From assembly GCA_013002925.1 (NCBI GenBank), contig JABDLQ010000269.1:1-16218 (forward strand): DNA of 16,218 nt, given 5' to 3'. Below the pieces are notes generated by a model, which was not told where the DNA came from, ran no database searches, and was given only the letters and a program-made list of their open reading frames with translations. The stretch comes from Gammaproteobacteria bacterium. GTDB lineage: Bacteria > Pseudomonadota > Gammaproteobacteria > Steroidobacterales > SZUA-146. Below, in pieces: positions 15,301-16,218 of the stretch (positions are counted from its first letter, which is position 1; each line of letters begins with the position of its first letter). Made by a program: the position numbers and the translations under genes.

Positions 15301-15435
15301 TGCGATCACCTTGCGTGACTCCAGTTCAGCAGACCGTGTGTCGGGAACGACTCCGAGGAGTTGTCCGAACAACATGGTGCTGACGGTTAACATGACCAGG
15401 CCAAAACTTAGCCTCGCGACAGGGGACTTAATCAT
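12388..15435 (-). CDS. Membrane sensor c-di-GMP protein: periplasmic sensor-PAS-GGDEF-degenerate GGDEF-EAL
   Basis: A 1015-residue inner-membrane signalling protein. TM1 is at about 9-30, a periplasmic CHASE8-like sensor at 31-143, and TM2 at 147-166. A PAS domain spans about 183-295 and a short coiled coil 294-326. The first GGDEF domain (about 327-490) has the catalytic GGEEF at 407-411; the RxxD inhibitory site position reads SPDD (398-401), so product inhibition at that site is probably absent. A linker leads to a second GGDEF-like domain (about 540-715), in which DSEQI (630-634) replaces GGDEF and which should not synthesise c-di-GMP. The EAL domain (about 722-975) retains all usual catalytic and metal residues: E759 (EAL), N818, E850, D880/D881, K901, E937, Q957. 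So both synthesis and breakdown are possible. GGAGG lies 5-6 nt before the ATG, which overlaps the upstream surface-protein stop by 4 nt. Confidence 0.92.
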   Translation of the reverse strand: MIKSPVARLSFGLVMLTVSTMLFGQLLGVVPDTRSAELESRKVIAESLGVQVSSAIAVNDPEAATRTLRSVVSRNNSVISVGVRTAANELVAQAGNHAETWKVNLNDKSTATHVIVPLFKGKQRWGALEVHFGRLGTTGDRLFKGSFLSMLLFLGVFGFIAYQIFLRRALRELNPDAVIPARVRTALDTLAEGVLIVDAKEQIVFANQAFVAKTDLGHEELLGKPVNQLNWEIPDDIELPWVSLLRGDDANGSIELSLVTPVGNRYNLVVNASPISGGPGQPVRGVMATFDDITELEKANDELRHALTRLESNEKEIRRQNRELQVLATRDPLTGCLNRRSFFKGFDTLIADAKDNGTPLSCIMVDIDFFKKINDKFGHGVGDKVIRLMAEILLDSASPDDLVGRYGGEEFCVVLPGSDAEAAAVHAEKIRSTLLTGRCTPVAEMDLVTASFGVAQMGQEKIDATVLVDQADSALYTAKENGRNRVEVLNNEGACVIAPQAPASTTPKRVKGPDKDYVATLEVRIDELETALSLGTSDGVLERVTGMPGRQLLLDRTTQAIERAKRYRHHVVAIALRLDALPRVRDALGEMAAEKFRETALGIIKKTLRASDSIGVLQSKALPHSVARLDSEQIGLLLTDIEDIEQVPRIINRMQESLAVPQEIAGNEISLTADLGISVYPEDSLDAVTLLRHASAAMNAVTRDAGSERFRYYATEINTMSKRRLRLETNLHRAIEKGEFDVHYQPKVCMHSGKIVGMEALLRWNNPRSGTIPPDEFIPVAEQIGCMNAISQQTIKHVCKQIAAWSQAGLGDIPVAINLSPVEFHDAKLATRILSIVHEVGIDPALLEFEITESVVMENARAAADIMNTLSEAGATIAIDDFGTGYATLQCLTQFPVSVIKIDRSFMNGLLDNPQDAAVVNGVTSLAHTMGLSVVAEGVETVEQVDYLRDLQCDILQGYYLSRPVAADAARELLSNPIRIQSLVDGTRKNKILRPDAAGAQFLGLLNNTAAAEVD

Positions 15436-16218
15436 TTTTTACCTCCGGAACCACGTCGAAACAGGTGATCCAGTTTCCGGTCCTCGGTGTTAGATTCTTG
15501 TAAACCATCTTCTTCCCGACGCGACTTGCCACCGCCAACAATAGACAGTGGGTCGAGATGTCTCCACAACGGTGCGGAAGTCAGGAATGTTGCAATCATC
15601 GATCCGGCGCGCAGTATCCAGCCAATAATGCCGACCGTGACGGTGGCAGATGCACCAGCGGCAACGCTGGCGAATATTTCACTTTGTTCAGCGCTTTCTT
15701 CACCGGCTTTGTCCAGTTCGCGACGCATGTTGTCCAGGCCATCAACAAACGAAGCGCTGGAAAGGCCATCATCAAATGTCTCAGCCGCGAGCTGGAATGC
15801 GAAGTTGGCAGGACCCTGTGCACCGGACATCAGCAGCTCGCGCACCAGGCTTGAAGCCGAGCCTGGCAGCGCGCCTGTGGGATTATCAGGGTTATTCGGT
15901 GCGATACTATCTGCTACGGAGTCATCGACAACGATCGATGCTGGTGGTGCGAGTTGTTGCAGGCTATTGGGTTGTTCGTTCACGATCACTACAGATTCGT
16001 TGCCGGGTGCGGGTGCCAGTGCATCGGCAAGCGGATCGTCTTCCTCTTCTTCACTCTCTTCGGCAGCGGTAGCGGCTGGCGTCAACGGCGGAGTTGATAC
16101 AGTCGTTTCAACGATAGCGCTGTTATCGATCTTTACTGTCGTGTCGCTAACGCTGATTATCACCTCCTGTACGGCTGAACTGGTGCCATCGCTTGTGGCG
16201 ACGATGACTTCGTAAATG
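15432..16218 (-). CDS. C-terminal end of a large cadherin-type surface protein with membrane anchor (runs off right edge)
   Basis: The frame is open through position 16218. The 18 codons before the GTG at 16163 read IYEVIVATSDGTSSAVQE and run on into VIISVSD, the characteristic end of a cadherin-like repeat. So the GTG is internal and the true gene extends beyond the window. About 261 residues are visible: the last cadherin strand(s), a low-complexity Thr/Pro/acidic linker (EESEEEEDDPLADAL), a helical region, then a hydrophobic segment TVTVGIIGWILRAGSMIATFL and PLWRHLDPL, followed by a ~35-residue charged cytoplasm-like tail rich in Arg, Lys and Glu. Proteins with this kind of C-terminus are typically long repeat-containing surface proteins of gammaproteobacteria. 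The stop TGA overlaps the ATG of the c-di-GMP protein (ATGA), pointing to translational coupling. Number of repeats and secretion route cannot be seen. Confidence 0.75.
   Translation of the reverse strand, partial: IYEVIVATSDGTSSAVQEVIISVSDTTVKIDNSAIVETTVSTPPLTPAATAAEESEEEEDDPLADALAPAPGNESVVIVNEQPNSLQQLAPPASIVVDDSVADSIAPNNPDNPTGALPGSASSLVRELLMSGAQGPANFAFQLAAETFDDGLSSASFVDGLDNMRRELDKAGEESAEQSEIFASVAAGASATVTVGIIGWILRAGSMIATFLTSAPLWRHLDPLSIVGGGKSRREEDGLQESNTEDRKLDHLFRRGSGGKK

Noticed and set aside
16161..16163. GTG at 16163 as the start of a complete 243-residue protein
   Set aside because: The frame continues upstream to the window edge and encodes the conserved end of a cadherin-like repeat, so the GTG is an internal codon.

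Overview
The window looks like chromosomal DNA of a Gram-negative gammaproteobacterium, probably a marine or sediment heterotroph. Evidence for this is the number of Sec-exported proteins, a thrombospondin-3/dockerin secreted pair, a CRTAC1-type FG-GAP protein, a DUF5117 zinc metalloprotease, a large surface adhesin next to a c-di-GMP enzyme, and REP-like palindromes with the GGAGC...GGCTTCCAGCCGCGA theme common in gammaproteobacteria. The taxonomic call is inference; there is no rRNA or other marker gene. I see no tRNA, IS element, prophage gene or CRISPR array.

Left part, minus strand (1-2683): an unusually long isocitrate dehydrogenase whose stop codon is immediately followed by the start codon of a zinc-dependent metalloprotease (DUF5117 family) that runs off the left edge. 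The isocitrate dehydrogenase contains an internal tandem duplication of about 140-165 residues. The active-site residues appear to be shared between the two copies, and the cofactor site looks NAD-like. This is the most striking item in the window.

Middle, minus strand (3355-9579): two tandem paralogous secreted proteins of identical length (376 residues, about 76% identical after the signal peptide by hand count), each with a TSP3 calcium motif, a dockerin-like EF-hand pair and an unrecognised Cys-rich C-terminal domain. Upstream of them lie a CRTAC1 family FG-GAP/ASPIC-UnbV protein and an exported M20 amidohydrolase of the AbgB type. The non-coding gaps around the paralogs (2684-3354 and 4486-4955) hold REP-like elements, including a 62-bp near-perfect inverted pair flanking the left paralog.

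Right part: a plus-strand two-gene operon (9855-12350) encodes a flavin/NAD(P)-binding oxidoreductase and a DUF2855 medium-chain-dehydrogenase-like protein. It converges on a minus-strand pair (16218 to 12388). That pair is the C-terminal end of a cadherin-type surface protein with a membrane anchor, overlapping by 4 nt (ATGA) a 1015-residue membrane-bound sensor-PAS-GGDEF-GGDEF-EAL protein. The coupling suggests that the surface protein and a c-di-GMP signalling enzyme are made together.
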